This document shows, piece by piece, positions 15,403-23,682 of a stretch of DNA of 37,240 nucleotides (position 1 is its first letter; each line of letters starts with the position of its first letter). Origin of the DNA: a virus. Position numbers and translations under genes: made by a program. The DNA lies in IMG/VR virus record IMGVR_UViG_3300042430_000602, positions 1 to 37,240 of that record; one strand, written 5' to 3'. Under the pieces are notes generated by a model. That model worked only from the letters and a program-made list of their open reading frames with translations, did no database searches and had not been told where the DNA came from.

Positions 15403-17439
15403 ATGAGTCGCAAATATAATAAAAGATCAGATTATTGGGGCAAATTCTCTAAAGCTCAAGAGGGGCAGTCTGAGCCGCTTGACGCTATGTTAAGAGATAA
15501 TGCTTCTGAACCTTCTTTAGTTGGTGATCCATTCTATCAACAAGAGGCTAAAGCTTCTAGTTATGAAAGAAGTGGAGGAGGCGAGTCTACTAATTTACGT
15601 AGAAATTTGGCTTATGTAGGACCAAAGATTTATAAATACGGAAACATTAGAGAAGGAATGTTGCCATTCGAAACTTCTATTAACGGATATAATATTCGTG
15701 ACGCTATAGAATTATGCCAGAAAGCTTATGCAAATATAGCTATTTTTAGAAATGCTGTTGATATTATGTCTGAATTTGCTAATGCTGAAATATATTTAGA
15801 AGGTGGAAGTCAAAAATCAAAAGACTTTTTCTCAAAATGGATGAAGTATACAAGGATGTGGAATGTTAAAGATCAATACTTCCGCGAGTATTATCGCAGT
15901 GGTAATGTTTTCTTTTACAAGATAAATGCTAAATTTAATATCGACGATTTTCAAAAAATTCTAGAAACATACGCTTCATATGATGGAGCGTCTTATAATA
16001 CAGATATTAAATTGTATAATTATCCTACGCCATACGACGTAAAGAATTTAATTCCAGTTCAATACACACTGCTCAATCCATATTATTTAACAACAAATCA
16101 CACAAGTTCTTGGCATCAAATTGTTTATCAAAAAATACTTTCTGAATACGAATTAGAAAGACTTAGATCGCCTAAAAACGATCACGATAAAGTTGTATTC
16201 GATAGTTTAGACAACGATACAAAAGAAAAAATCAGATTGGGTCAATGGGCAAGAGATGGGCTTAAAATTCAATTGAATCCTACAGATATTATTTATTCTT
16301 TTTATAAGAAGCAAGATTACGAACCTTTTGCTATACCTTTTGGTTTCGCCGTTCTTGATGATATCAATTTCAAGATGGAAATGAAAAAGATTGATCAAGC
16401 TATTTGCCGCACAATTGAGAATGTTATTCTATTGATAACTATGGGTAGCGAACCAGCTAAAGGAGGTATTAATCACAAGAATATAAAAGCGATGCAAAAT
16501 CTTTTGAGCAATCAATCTGTTGGTCGCGTTCTTGTTGCAGATTATACAACAAAAGCTGAGTTCATTATCCCAGATATGAATAAAGTTTTAGGATATGAAA
16601 AGTATAAAGTCGTTAATGAGGACATTAAAGAAGGATTGCAGAACATTCTTATCGGTTCAGAAAAGTTTGCGAATACAACTGTCAAAGCTCAAGTATTTTT
16701 TGAAAGATTAAAAGAAGCTAGAAAAGCTTTCTTGAATGATTTTCTACAGCCTGAAATGGAATTGATTTTTCGCAACTTGGGATTTAAAGGTAAATGCCCT
16801 ATCGCTAAGTTTGAAGAGGTGTCTATTAAAGACGAGACTCAATTTAATCGCGTGGTCACGCGCATGATGGAACTAGGAATACTGCCTCCAGAAGAAGGGT
16901 TGAGAGTAATTGAAACTGGTATTTATCCAACTAAAGAAGAGTTAGGCACTGCTCAAGCTAAGTTTGTAGAAGAAAGAAAGAAGGGATATTATAACCCAAT
17001 TGTTGGCGGCGTTCCTGTTATCGCTCCTCCAACGCCTGAAGTTTCAGGAATTAAATCCGCAATCAAAAAGACAACAACTCCAACTGAAAAAGGTCGTCCT
17101 GTCGGATCTAACGCTTCTGTTTATGCAAAAGAGGCAATCGCTAAAGTCATGGACAAAACAAAAGATTTGTATTCTATTGTAGAATTAGGTTTGAAAAAGA
17201 AATATTCTAAAAAATCTTTAAACGCTGAACAGAATAAATTAGCACAAGGCATTTCTGAAGCAATCATATTAGGATCTCAATGTGAATCTTGGACTTCTTT
17301 AGCTACAGAAGTTCTAAACGATCCAAATAAATTAGACAAGCTAAACATATTAAGTGAGATACAAACTACTGCTGGCGAACATGATTTAGACACATATGCA
17401 GCAGCACTTTTATATCACAGTACTAAGTATTCCGTGTAA
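15403..17439 (+). CDS. Portal protein
   Basis: This 678-residue protein lies between terminase and prohead protease, the usual place of the portal. Segments such as YKYGNIREGMLPFETSINGY, IELCQKAYANIAIFRNAVDI and REYYRSGNVFFYKI match portal organisation: a clip or wing region with repeated beta elements, then a helical crown. A helix-rich part (VNEDIKEGLQNILIGSEKFA and the charged stretch after it) probably forms the stem and crown. The C-terminal approximately 130 residues (from about GRPVGSNASVY) are helical and may be a crown extension. The portal forms the dodecameric vertex ring through which DNA enters. No sign of cleavage or fusion is visible. Confidence 0.85.
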   Translation: MSRKYNKRSDYWGKFSKAQEGQSEPLDAMLRDNASEPSLVGDPFYQQEAKASSYERSGGGESTNLRRNLAYVGPKIYKYGNIREGMLPFETSINGYNIRDAIELCQKAYANIAIFRNAVDIMSEFANAEIYLEGGSQKSKDFFSKWMKYTRMWNVKDQYFREYYRSGNVFFYKINAKFNIDDFQKILETYASYDGASYNTDIKLYNYPTPYDVKNLIPVQYTLLNPYYLTTNHTSSWHQIVYQKILSEYELERLRSPKNDHDKVVFDSLDNDTKEKIRLGQWARDGLKIQLNPTDIIYSFYKKQDYEPFAIPFGFAVLDDINFKMEMKKIDQAICRTIENVILLITMGSEPAKGGINHKNIKAMQNLLSNQSVGRVLVADYTTKAEFIIPDMNKVLGYEKYKVVNEDIKEGLQNILIGSEKFANTTVKAQVFFERLKEARKAFLNDFLQPEMELIFRNLGFKGKCPIAKFEEVSIKDETQFNRVVTRMMELGILPPEEGLRVIETGIYPTKEELGTAQAKFVEERKKGYYNPIVGGVPVIAPPTPEVSGIKSAIKKTTTPTEKGRPVGSNASVYAKEAIAKVMDKTKDLYSIVELGLKKKYSKKSLNAEQNKLAQGISEAIILGSQCESWTSLATEVLNDPNKLDKLNILSEIQTTAGEHDLDTYAAALLYHSTKYSV

Positions 17440-17450
17440 AATGTAAATAT
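17434..17450 (+). promoter_or_regulatory. GTGTAA-type element overlapping the portal stop
   Basis: GTGTAAAATGTAAATAT leads into the ATG at 17451 and includes the portal TAA. It has the same GTGTAA-to-ATG distance (17 nt) as the element before the portal gene. No Shine-Dalgarno is present. Confidence 0.3.
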
Positions 17451-19043
17451 ATGTTCCTTTATAGAACTAAATTTGACAACATAGTTACGGCTTCGTTAAA
17501 TTTCGATAGCAATGTTTTGTTGTCGCAAGCTTCATTGGAACCGCTTAAGTCAATTATACCTTCTTCAGTTAATTTAGAAAAGAATGTCGATTTAGTTGGG
17601 GCCGCATTTAATGCGGCTCTTGTAAATCGTTTTAATAAAAATGGTGATGGTATTGATACGAATACAGCTATTGCGTTTAAAAATTATTTCATTCATAAGC
17701 CAACAAATATTGAGCATAACAAAAAAAGAGTAGTTGGGCATATTGTTAATTCAGCGTTTTCTTCTTATGGAGAAAATAAAATATTATCTGACGAAGATGT
17801 AAGAGGAAGTCTTAGTCCATTTAATATTGCTTTGGCCGCTGTAATTTATAAAACAGTTGATCGCGATTTCGCAGACGCATTAATGGATTCTAACGATCCT
17901 GATTCCGCATTATATGAAAAAATTAGTGCAAGTTGGGAGATAGGATTTAATGAGTATTATATTGCAGTTGGAAGTTTAGATTTGAAGCAAGCGGAGATTA
18001 TCACTAAAAAAGAACAAATAGATGAATTCAAGAAATATTTAAAAGGCTTTGATGGATCTGGATATATGAACGATGGAACTCCAGTATATCGTTTGGTTAC
18101 TGGACGTATTTATCCTTTAGGTATCGGATTCACAAGCAATCCTGCTGCTGATGTTAAAGGCGTAGTAATTGATGATGGAACATCTGCTATAGAAATTGAA
18201 AACGAAAAACAAGAAATAGAAACAGAAGAAGCTGAGTTTTATGAAGTCGATTCTGTAGAATTATTAAACTTTAACAATAAAATATTTTCACAAAAACAAA
18301 AACAACCTGTAAATATTACCAAAACAAAAATTATGGATTTAGAACAAATACTATCTGCATTAAAAACAGTTCTCGCTGAAAAGCAAGATACTGCCAAGTT
18401 TAGTGATGAAGCCGTAGCTTCTATTTCAGCCAAGATCGCTGAGAGCATTAAACTAAAGAGTGACGAAATGAAGCAAGAGATGGAAAATGCTGAAGTCGCT
18501 AAGGCTGAAGCTATCGCTCAAGTTGAAAAATTCAAGAAAGATCTTGATGAGAACAACAACAAACTTTCTGAGACTCTCGCTAAATTAGCAGAACTCGAAA
18601 AAACAATTTCCGCTCAAGCTTCTCAAGAACTTTATAGTTCAAGAATGAGTTTCCTAGATACTGATTATGATCTTGATGAGATTGATCGTCAGTTTCTAGC
18701 TAAAGAAGTATCTGCTTTGGCAAACACAGAAGAGGCGTTTGCTTCTTATAAAGAAAAGCTCGCTGTTCTTTTTAGACACAAGAACAAAGCTTCAAAGCAA
18801 GATCAAGATAAATTTTTCCAAGAACGTCTGGAAGCCGAATTGGCAAAGAGAATGGGACAAGCAAAGACTCAACGAACTGAAGTTGTCGAAAAGACAGTTG
18901 AAGTTGAAACAGCTTTGGCTAACGCCAAACGCGAAGAGCCAGCTATACCCGCTCAGTCACTCGCTCCTTCAGAAGCAAAAGCTTCTTGGAAAGAAAGACT
19001 AGGTAAAGCTTTCAGCAAGGAAAACATAACAGTTAAATTTTAA
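17451..19043 (+). CDS. Prohead protease fused to scaffold
   Basis: Residues 1 to about 250 are a head maturation protease of the gp21/S78-like type. They contain NIEHNKKRVVGHIV with the likely catalytic H89, and ISASWEIGF with a Ser at 159 or 161. A later segment reads RIYPLGIGFTSNPAADVKGV. Residues about 295-460 are a long charged coiled coil (for example AVAKAEAIAQVEKF-like Ala/Glu/Lys sequence), the expected scaffold. The tail includes SWKERLGKAFSKENI. The protease would cut the scaffold and head proteins during maturation. An in-frame ATG at 18333 (residue 295), just after an AT-rich leader-like stretch, may start a separate scaffold protein as lambda C/Nu3 does. Confidence 0.85.
   Translation: MFLYRTKFDNIVTASLNFDSNVLLSQASLEPLKSIIPSSVNLEKNVDLVGAAFNAALVNRFNKNGDGIDTNTAIAFKNYFIHKPTNIEHNKKRVVGHIVNSAFSSYGENKILSDEDVRGSLSPFNIALAAVIYKTVDRDFADALMDSNDPDSALYEKISASWEIGFNEYYIAVGSLDLKQAEIITKKEQIDEFKKYLKGFDGSGYMNDGTPVYRLVTGRIYPLGIGFTSNPAADVKGVVIDDGTSAIEIENEKQEIETEEAEFYEVDSVELLNFNNKIFSQKQKQPVNITKTKIMDLEQILSALKTVLAEKQDTAKFSDEAVASISAKIAESIKLKSDEMKQEMENAEVAKAEAIAQVEKFKKDLDENNNKLSETLAKLAELEKTISAQASQELYSSRMSFLDTDYDLDEIDRQFLAKEVSALANTEEAFASYKEKLAVLFRHKNKASKQDQDKFFQERLEAELAKRMGQAKTQRTEVVEKTVEVETALANAKREEPAIPAQSLAPSEAKASWKERLGKAFSKENITVKF
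18333..19043 (+). CDS. Possible separately translated scaffold (in-frame internal start)
   Basis: The ATG at 18333 is in frame with the protease gene and begins MDLEQILSALKTVLAEKQD, exactly at the transition into the coiled coil. It is preceded by an A-rich stretch (AACAAAAATT) resembling the leaders of independent genes here. Codon use also shifts from AT-ending codons upstream to CTC, AAG and GCC-type codons downstream, as in the highly expressed capsid gene. Lambda Nu3 is the precedent for this arrangement. No direct evidence of initiation is available. Confidence 0.45.
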   Translation: MDLEQILSALKTVLAEKQDTAKFSDEAVASISAKIAESIKLKSDEMKQEMENAEVAKAEAIAQVEKFKKDLDENNNKLSETLAKLAELEKTISAQASQELYSSRMSFLDTDYDLDEIDRQFLAKEVSALANTEEAFASYKEKLAVLFRHKNKASKQDQDKFFQERLEAELAKRMGQAKTQRTEVVEKTVEVETALANAKREEPAIPAQSLAPSEAKASWKERLGKAFSKENITVKF

Positions 19044-19049
19044 AAATAT

Positions 19050-19727
19050 ATGTCACTAAGATTATATCCATTCAGACAGTATAGCGACGTTGATGTTATC
19101 AACATGTTCGCGAGCGACACTGTTGATGCCACACCATCTACAAATGGTAATGGTTCAGCAGGTGTTTTCGTCAAGGTATCTGCTGGTAATTTGGATCTCG
19201 ATCCAATTCAGTACACAGCTACCGATATCACAAATACACTTGGTAAATCAGATTACCCTTTCTTGGGTGCTGCTCAATACCCTGCTGTACCTTTGCAATT
19301 TACAGCCGCCACCGCTGGTGTTCCAGTTCTTGGCATGACTCTTAATCAGACTCTAGCCACTGATGAAAATGGTGAAAGACTTCTTTACAATCCAGTAAAG
19401 AGAGCAGAACTACAAGCCGTTCTCACTGGACAAGCTGTACCTGTAGTTAGTCGCGGTATCTTCACATTAGCTGATACAGCTATTGACTGGGTTGACGCTA
19501 ACATGGTTGTTAATAGCCATCTTATCATCTCAGCTAACGCTGGTAAGGTTTCTGGCCTATTGGCTAGCGCTGTATCTCCAATCACTGGAACCACAAGTAT
19601 CATTGGCCGTATTCTCGGCACTGGTCAACGTGTTTCTCAGAATGGTAAGAGTGACTATTTTGCTGGTACTACTACTGGTAAATACGCTCTTGTTCAATTC
19701 GATTGTAATTCCTCCTACGTTGTTTAA
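19050..19727 (+). CDS. Probable head decoration (cement) protein
   Basis: This is a 225-residue Ala/Thr/Gly/Val-rich beta protein lying between the protease/scaffold and the capsid gene. That position is common for decoration proteins. Segments such as GVFVKVSAGNLDLD, PVVSRGIFTLADTAIDWVDA and GKVSGLLASAVSP resemble the small beta-barrel cement proteins that trimerise on mature capsids. It has no signal peptide or membrane segment. Codon use is rich in C-ending and G-ending codons like that of the capsid gene, suggesting high expression. The assignment rests on position, composition and general pattern. Confidence 0.65.
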   Translation: MSLRLYPFRQYSDVDVINMFASDTVDATPSTNGNGSAGVFVKVSAGNLDLDPIQYTATDITNTLGKSDYPFLGAAQYPAVPLQFTAATAGVPVLGMTLNQTLATDENGERLLYNPVKRAELQAVLTGQAVPVVSRGIFTLADTAIDWVDANMVVNSHLIISANAGKVSGLLASAVSPITGTTSIIGRILGTGQRVSQNGKSDYFAGTTTGKYALVQFDCNSSYVV

Positions 19728-19748
19728 TCCATTTAACTAATAAATAAT

Positions 19749-20924
19749 ATGAAAATCGTTTTAAAGAGAACAGACGAACAAGTCGAGCTAATTAAAGCTC
19801 TAGCCTCAAAGAACCGTGAAGTAGCCTTCGATGCTCAAGTAGCTTTGGCTGAATTCATTGGACCAGTTTTGGCTGAAGTTATTAATAACGCCCCAACTAT
19901 TTCTAATTTGTTCACAAGTCTTCAATTCAATGCTGAAGATAATCCCTCAATTCCTCTAGACCTCTATTATGATATCTTCGATGAAGATTACATCAAGGTC
20001 TATAGTCAGAGTGTAGCTGGTGGTCTTCCTCAGAACGTAGTTCAACCTTTGGCTTCTGAGCTAAAGATTGCTACTTATCGTCTCGATAGCGCAATCGCTT
20101 TCGATAAGAAGTACGCTGCCAAGAGTCGTTTGGACGTAGTTAGTAAGTCTTTCACTCGCATAGCTCAAGAAGTTATGCTCAAGCAAGAAAGAACTTCTGC
20201 TAACCTCGTAATGACTGCTCTAGCTCAAGCTTCTACTGGTAATGATGCTACTGCCGCTAATAACTATCACACCTTCCGCGCTGCTGCTGCTGGACGTTTC
20301 GTTCTTAACGACTTGAACAAGTTGTTCACTAAGATCAAGCGTATTAATGCTTCATTCGTTGGTGGTACTCCTTCTGGCGCTCGTAGAGGTCTAACCGATC
20401 TTATCGTTTCTCCAGAAATCATCGAAGAAATTCGTGGTATGGCTTATAATCCAATCAATACCAAAGCTTCTATAGCTGGTACTGCCAGTACTTCTAATAG
20501 CGCTGGTAATGCTCCTATCACTGCTACCGATGAAATTCGTAACCAACTTTTCAATCAAGCTGGTCTACCTGAATTCTTCGGAGTTTCAATCATGGAAATT
20601 CTAGAGTTCGGTGTTGGTAAGAAGTTCACCACAATTTTCGATACAGTCGCTGGTTCTACAGCTTACGCTGACAACTATGCTGTAAATGCAAATAGTGGAA
20701 CTGCCCAGCAATTCCTCGCTACTGAACAGATCATAGTTGGTCTTGACAGAAGCCGTGATTCACTAATTCGCGCTGTAGCTGTTGATGCTGACAGCGGTTC
20801 TGAGTTCAATCTAGTCGCTGATGACCAATATACTCTTCGTCAGGGTAAGATTGGTTATTATGGTTCTCTTGAAGAGGGTCGTATGGTTCTCGACAACAGA
20901 GCGCTTGTGGGTCTTATAGTCTGA
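19749..20924 (+). CDS. Major capsid protein
   Basis: This 391-residue protein follows the protease/scaffold and decoration genes. An N-terminal helical stretch (TDEQVELIKALASKNREVAF, then FDAQVALAEFIGPVLAEVIN) is followed by HK97-fold-like alternating beta and helix segments, including QNVVQPLASELKIATYRLDS, LNKLFTKIKRINASFVGG, VSPEIIEEIRGMAYNP and LRQGKIGYYGSLEEGRMVLD. Codon use is the most biased of the window (many CTC, AAG and GCT codons), as expected of the most abundant virion protein. A strong terminator lies 26 bp after the stop, marking the end of the head operon. Confidence 0.88.
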   Translation: MKIVLKRTDEQVELIKALASKNREVAFDAQVALAEFIGPVLAEVINNAPTISNLFTSLQFNAEDNPSIPLDLYYDIFDEDYIKVYSQSVAGGLPQNVVQPLASELKIATYRLDSAIAFDKKYAAKSRLDVVSKSFTRIAQEVMLKQERTSANLVMTALAQASTGNDATAANNYHTFRAAAAGRFVLNDLNKLFTKIKRINASFVGGTPSGARRGLTDLIVSPEIIEEIRGMAYNPINTKASIAGTASTSNSAGNAPITATDEIRNQLFNQAGLPEFFGVSIMEILEFGVGKKFTTIFDTVAGSTAYADNYAVNANSGTAQQFLATEQIIVGLDRSRDSLIRAVAVDADSGSEFNLVADDQYTLRQGKIGYYGSLEEGRMVLDNRALVGLIV

Positions 20925-20949
20925 TATGTAGTAAGTCCGTCATAAATTA

Positions 20950-20980
20950 GGCGTTATCCGAAAGGGTAACGCCTTTTTTA
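20950..20980 (+). terminator. Rho-independent terminator after the capsid gene
   Basis: The 10-bp stem GGCGTTATCC / GGGTAACGCC (one T-G wobble) is closed by a GAAA tetraloop and followed by six T residues. It lies 26 bp beyond the capsid stop and should end the head operon transcript. It is one of two very similar GAAA-loop terminators in the window. Confidence 0.92.
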
Positions 20981-20998
20981 TTGAATAATATATATTTT

Positions 20999-21012
20999 GT
21001 GTAATATAGTAT
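20999..21012 (+). promoter_or_regulatory. GTGTAATATAG element after the capsid terminator
   Basis: TTTTGTGTAATATAG (20995-21009 region) lies between the terminator and the ATG at 21013, with TTGAAT about 15 nt before the TAATAT. A promoter is needed here, because transcription from the capsid gene should stop at the terminator. A near copy, TTTTGTGTGATATAG, lies at about 623-638. Confidence 0.45.
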
Positions 21013-21432
21013 ATGGCTAAAAAGTCAATTAAAAATATCCCAACAGATGCAAAAAAGCCTGAACCTAAGAAGTCAGACATAGATAATCTAACGCTTGCGG
21101 ATGGAAAAACTCATCTCGATCCAGACATTGAAAAAGTTAAAAAGCTAGAAGAAATTCTTGGCATTAGAAAGATGAATCCATTTGGCACATCTAATATTGA
21201 TGTTTTTAGAGAAAGACTAAATGAAATGGCTATTGTTGATTTGCAGCATATGTGCGAAAACATAGGCATATTTGCAAGCGGCTCACGAATGCAAATTAAA
21301 GAAAAACTATTGCGCGAATTTAAGTCTACAAATAAAGGCAGTATTTCTATGTTAATTAATAATCCAGCATTAATTTTAGACCCTAATAATCCAAAGCATC
21401 TAAAAACTTTAAAAATCCTTCGCGAGATATAA
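21013..21432 (+). CDS. Small protein with SAP/Rho-N-like domain
   Basis: This is a 139-residue basic protein. The first half is Lys/Pro-rich and probably flexible. Residues about 70-105 (LNEMAIVDLQHMCENIGI, then GSRMQIKEKLLREF) form a helix-extended loop-helix pattern like that of SAP and Rho N-terminal domains, which bind DNA or RNA. The C-terminus contains NPALILDPNNPKHLKTL. It follows the capsid terminator and so has its own start signal. A role in head completion or nucleic-acid binding is possible, but position is the only support. Confidence 0.65.
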   Translation: MAKKSIKNIPTDAKKPEPKKSDIDNLTLADGKTHLDPDIEKVKKLEEILGIRKMNPFGTSNIDVFRERLNEMAIVDLQHMCENIGIFASGSRMQIKEKLLREFKSTNKGSISMLINNPALILDPNNPKHLKTLKILREI

Positions 21433-21453
21433 TATATAGTACCTTAATTAATT

Positions 21454-21660
21454 ATGGAACAGAACAATCAGAATCAAGTTAACCTATCACAAGTAAGCGA
21501 CATTCAACTAAAAGCTTTCGCTTATGATGAACTCGGTAAGATCGAAATGGCGCAAGCCAATCTTCGTCTTATTAATCAAGAACTAACCACTCGCGCAAAG
21601 TCTGCTGCTGATGCATCAAGTAATGGTGTCGTCAATCCAGACTTGCCAGTGGTAAAGTAA
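21454..21660 (+). CDS. Small unknown protein (68 aa)
   Basis: This short Gln/Asn/Ala-rich helical protein opens MEQNNQNQVNLSQVSDIQLK and has a central helix (AYDELGKIEMAQANLRLINQ), followed by a flexible end. No family is recognised. The codon bias (CTC, AAG, GTC present) resembles the capsid gene more than the AT-rich glycan cassette, which hints at good expression and a virion role. A strong terminator follows 18 bp after the stop. Confidence 0.6.
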   Translation: MEQNNQNQVNLSQVSDIQLKAFAYDELGKIEMAQANLRLINQELTTRAKSAADASSNGVVNPDLPVVK

Positions 21661-21678
21661 GTTTACATAAACAACGCG

Positions 21679-21705
21679 AACCCAAGCGAAAGCTTGGGTT
21701 TTTTT
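21679..21705 (+). terminator. Rho-independent terminator
   Basis: The perfect 9-bp stem AACCCAAGC / GCTTGGGTT with a GAAA tetraloop is followed by a run of T. It closes the two-gene unit 21013-21660 and isolates it from the fibre genes downstream. Confidence 0.93.
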
Positions 21706-21725
21706 GTCTCCAGATTTAATATAAC

Positions 21726-21741
21726 GTGTAATAAATAACAA
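21726..21741 (+). promoter_or_regulatory. GTGTAA element before the fibre module
   Basis: GTGTAATAAATAACAA runs to the ATG at 21742. Located just after a strong terminator, it is a good candidate for the promoter or leader that starts fibre-gene transcription. Confidence 0.4.
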
Positions 21742-22071
21742 ATGGCGACACAGTTATCAATAATAAGAGGAGACACATTTCCCACGCAAACAATAACTGT
21801 TACTTCCGCTAATTTAGATTTCGCGAATATAACTTGCACAGGACAATTGCGTCCACATCCTGACGGTAATTTATTATATCAATTTGTGCCAACAACGGTA
21901 TCAGGTGTAAACGGAACAGGCGTTGTGCAATTTAGCTTTCCGTCTTCAGTTACTAAAGGGTTTCCTCCTATTAATTTGTATGGTGATTTACATTTTTATT
22001 CTACTGGGATACTAGATTGTACTCTTTTTGAATTTAGATTAAACGTATTAGCTGATGTAACACAATTATAA
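21742..22071 (+). CDS. Small beta-rich virion-like protein of unknown function
   Basis: This 109-residue protein opens MATQLSIIRGDTFPTQTITV. Alternating hydrophobic and Thr/Asn-rich segments (ITCTGQLRPHPDG, then LFEFRLNVLADVTQL) suggest an Ig-like or beta-sandwich fold. The IRGDT opening is seen in small phage structural proteins that accompany fibres or baseplates. It directly precedes the collagen-like gene (1 bp gap), so it may be a fibre base or attachment subunit. No catalytic motif is visible. Confidence 0.6.
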   Translation: MATQLSIIRGDTFPTQTITVTSANLDFANITCTGQLRPHPDGNLLYQFVPTTVSGVNGTGVVQFSFPSSVTKGFPPINLYGDLHFYSTGILDCTLFEFRLNVLADVTQL

Positions 22072-22072
22072 A

Positions 22073-23626
22073 ATGTCAAATATAGATGTCAACGTTTCCT
22101 CTAATAATAATCAAATAAATGTAACTGTTGGAGGCGGATCTAATTCTACTGTTGTTGAAAGTAGTAATAAGAATACTATTTTAGTAGAGTCAGTTGCGCC
22201 AGCAGGATCAACTAGTAATATTGTTGAAAGAGGACCGGCTGGCACTTCAGGAACTAGCGGTTCATCTGGAACGTCTGGAACATCAGGTAGTAGTGGAACG
22301 AGTGGAACGTCAGGTAGTTCAGGAACATCAGGCACTTCAGGAAGCTCAGGAACCAGTGGAACAAGCGGTTCTTCTGGTACAAGTGGAAGTTCAGGCATTA
22401 ACGGTACTTCTGGATCTTCTGGCGTAAATGGAACTTCAGGATCTAGCGGAACATCAGGCACTTCAGGAAGCTCAGGAACCAGTGGAACAAGCGGTTCTTC
22501 TGGCACAAGTGGAAGTTCAGGCATTAACGGTACTTCTGGATCTTCTGGCGTAAATGGAACTTCAGGATCTAGCGGAATAAATGGAACTTCAGGATCTAGT
22601 GGAACATCAGGCATTTCGGGAAGTTCAGGAACCAGTGGAACAAGCGGTTCTTCTGGCACAAGTGGAAGTTCAGGCATTAACGGTACTTCTGGATCTTCTG
22701 GCGTAAATGGAACTTCAGGATCTAGCGGAACATCAGGCACTTCAGGAAGCTCAGGAACCAGTGGAACAAGCGGTTCTTCTGGTACAAGTGGAAGTTCAGG
22801 CATTAACGGTACTTCTGGATCTTCTGGCGTAAATGGAACTTCAGGATCTAGCGGAACATCAGGCACTTCAGGAAGCTCAGGAACCAGTGGAACAAGCGGT
22901 TCTTCTGGCACAAGTGGAAGTTCAGGCATTAACGGTACTTCTGGATCTTCTGGCGTAAATGGAACTTCAGGATCTAGCGGAATAAATGGAACTTCAGGAT
23001 CTAGTGGAACATCAGGCACTTCGGGAAGTTCAGGAACCAGTGGAACAAGCGGTTCTTCTGGCACAAGTGGAAGTTCAGGCATTAACGGTACTTCTGGATC
23101 TTCTGGCGTAAATGGAACTTCAGGATCTAGCGGAACATCAGGTACTTCAGGATCTAGTGGAACGTCAGGTACTTCAGGAAGTTCAGGAACCAGCGGAACA
23201 AGCGGTTCAAGTGGAACATCAGGATCTACTGGGACTTCAGGTTCGTCTGGCACAAGTGGTATGGGTAGTTCATATTCATTATATGAAACTTATACTCAAG
23301 TATCACATGGATTTATATTAGGAGACGTTGTTAGATTTGATGCGGGAACATGGTATAAAGCATTGGCAGATTCGGCGCAAAATGCAGAGGTATTTGGTAT
23401 AGTTCAATTAGTAAATGGTGATTCTTTTGATATTGTATTTGAAGGGAAAGTTACTGGTTTAAGTGGTTTGACAATTGGTGTCGTTTATTTTCTATCTCCA
23501 ACGGTACTTGGAGCAATAACTGTAACTGAACCATCTACTATTACTCAGATATCAAAACCAATATTAATAGCCACATCATCTACTACTGGAAATATACTAA
23601 GATACAGAGGTATAATAATTAGTTAA
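22073..23626 (+). CDS. Collagen-like fibre protein
   Basis: Residues 1-53 are an Asn/Ser/Val-rich N-terminal segment. Residues 54-395 are 114 uninterrupted Gly-X-Y triplets, mostly GTS and GSS with periodic GIN and GVN and almost no proline. The C-terminal approximately 120 residues form a compact domain with FILGDVVRFDAGTWYKA, EVFGIVQLVNGDSFDIVFEG and VTGLSGLTIGVVYFLSPTV. This resembles the beta domain ending many phage fibres. Collagen-like phage fibres are trimeric rods, with the C-terminal domain setting trimer register or contacting the receptor. A giant fibre-like gene follows after 56 bp. Confidence 0.85.
   Translation: MSNIDVNVSSNNNQINVTVGGGSNSTVVESSNKNTILVESVAPAGSTSNIVERGPAGTSGTSGSSGTSGTSGSSGTSGTSGSSGTSGTSGSSGTSGTSGSSGTSGSSGINGTSGSSGVNGTSGSSGTSGTSGSSGTSGTSGSSGTSGSSGINGTSGSSGVNGTSGSSGINGTSGSSGTSGISGSSGTSGTSGSSGTSGSSGINGTSGSSGVNGTSGSSGTSGTSGSSGTSGTSGSSGTSGSSGINGTSGSSGVNGTSGSSGTSGTSGSSGTSGTSGSSGTSGSSGINGTSGSSGVNGTSGSSGINGTSGSSGTSGTSGSSGTSGTSGSSGTSGSSGINGTSGSSGVNGTSGSSGTSGTSGSSGTSGTSGSSGTSGTSGSSGTSGSTGTSGSSGTSGMGSSYSLYETYTQVSHGFILGDVVRFDAGTWYKALADSAQNAEVFGIVQLVNGDSFDIVFEGKVTGLSGLTIGVVYFLSPTVLGAITVTEPSTITQISKPILIATSSTTGNILRYRGIIIS
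22232..23257 (+). repeat. Gly-X-Y coding array with 126/153-bp blocks
   Basis: The 114 triplets are built of near-identical DNA blocks. The marker GCATTAACGG recurs at 22395, 22521, 22674, 22800, 22926 and 23079, giving spacings of 126, 153, 126, 126 and 153 bp. The pattern repeats every 405 bp, indicating segmental duplication of a three-block unit. Confidence 0.85.
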
Positions 23627-23662
23627 ATAAACATTTGTTAAGTCACGATCATAACAATAAAA

Positions 23663-23682
23663 GTGTAAAATAAATATATAAT
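23663..23682 (+). promoter_or_regulatory. GTGTAA element before the giant gene
   Basis: GTGTAAAATAAATATATAAT leads directly into the ATG at 23683. It is the longest spacing (20 nt) of the recurring GTGTAA element. The 56-bp gap before it contains no terminator, so read-through from the collagen-like gene is also likely. Confidence 0.35.

Noticed and set aside
22111-23253. Long leftward Pro/Val/Glu-rich frame (380 residues)
   Set aside because: It is open only because the Gly-X-Y repeat DNA has no stop triplets on that strand. It mirrors the repeat exactly and is a shadow.
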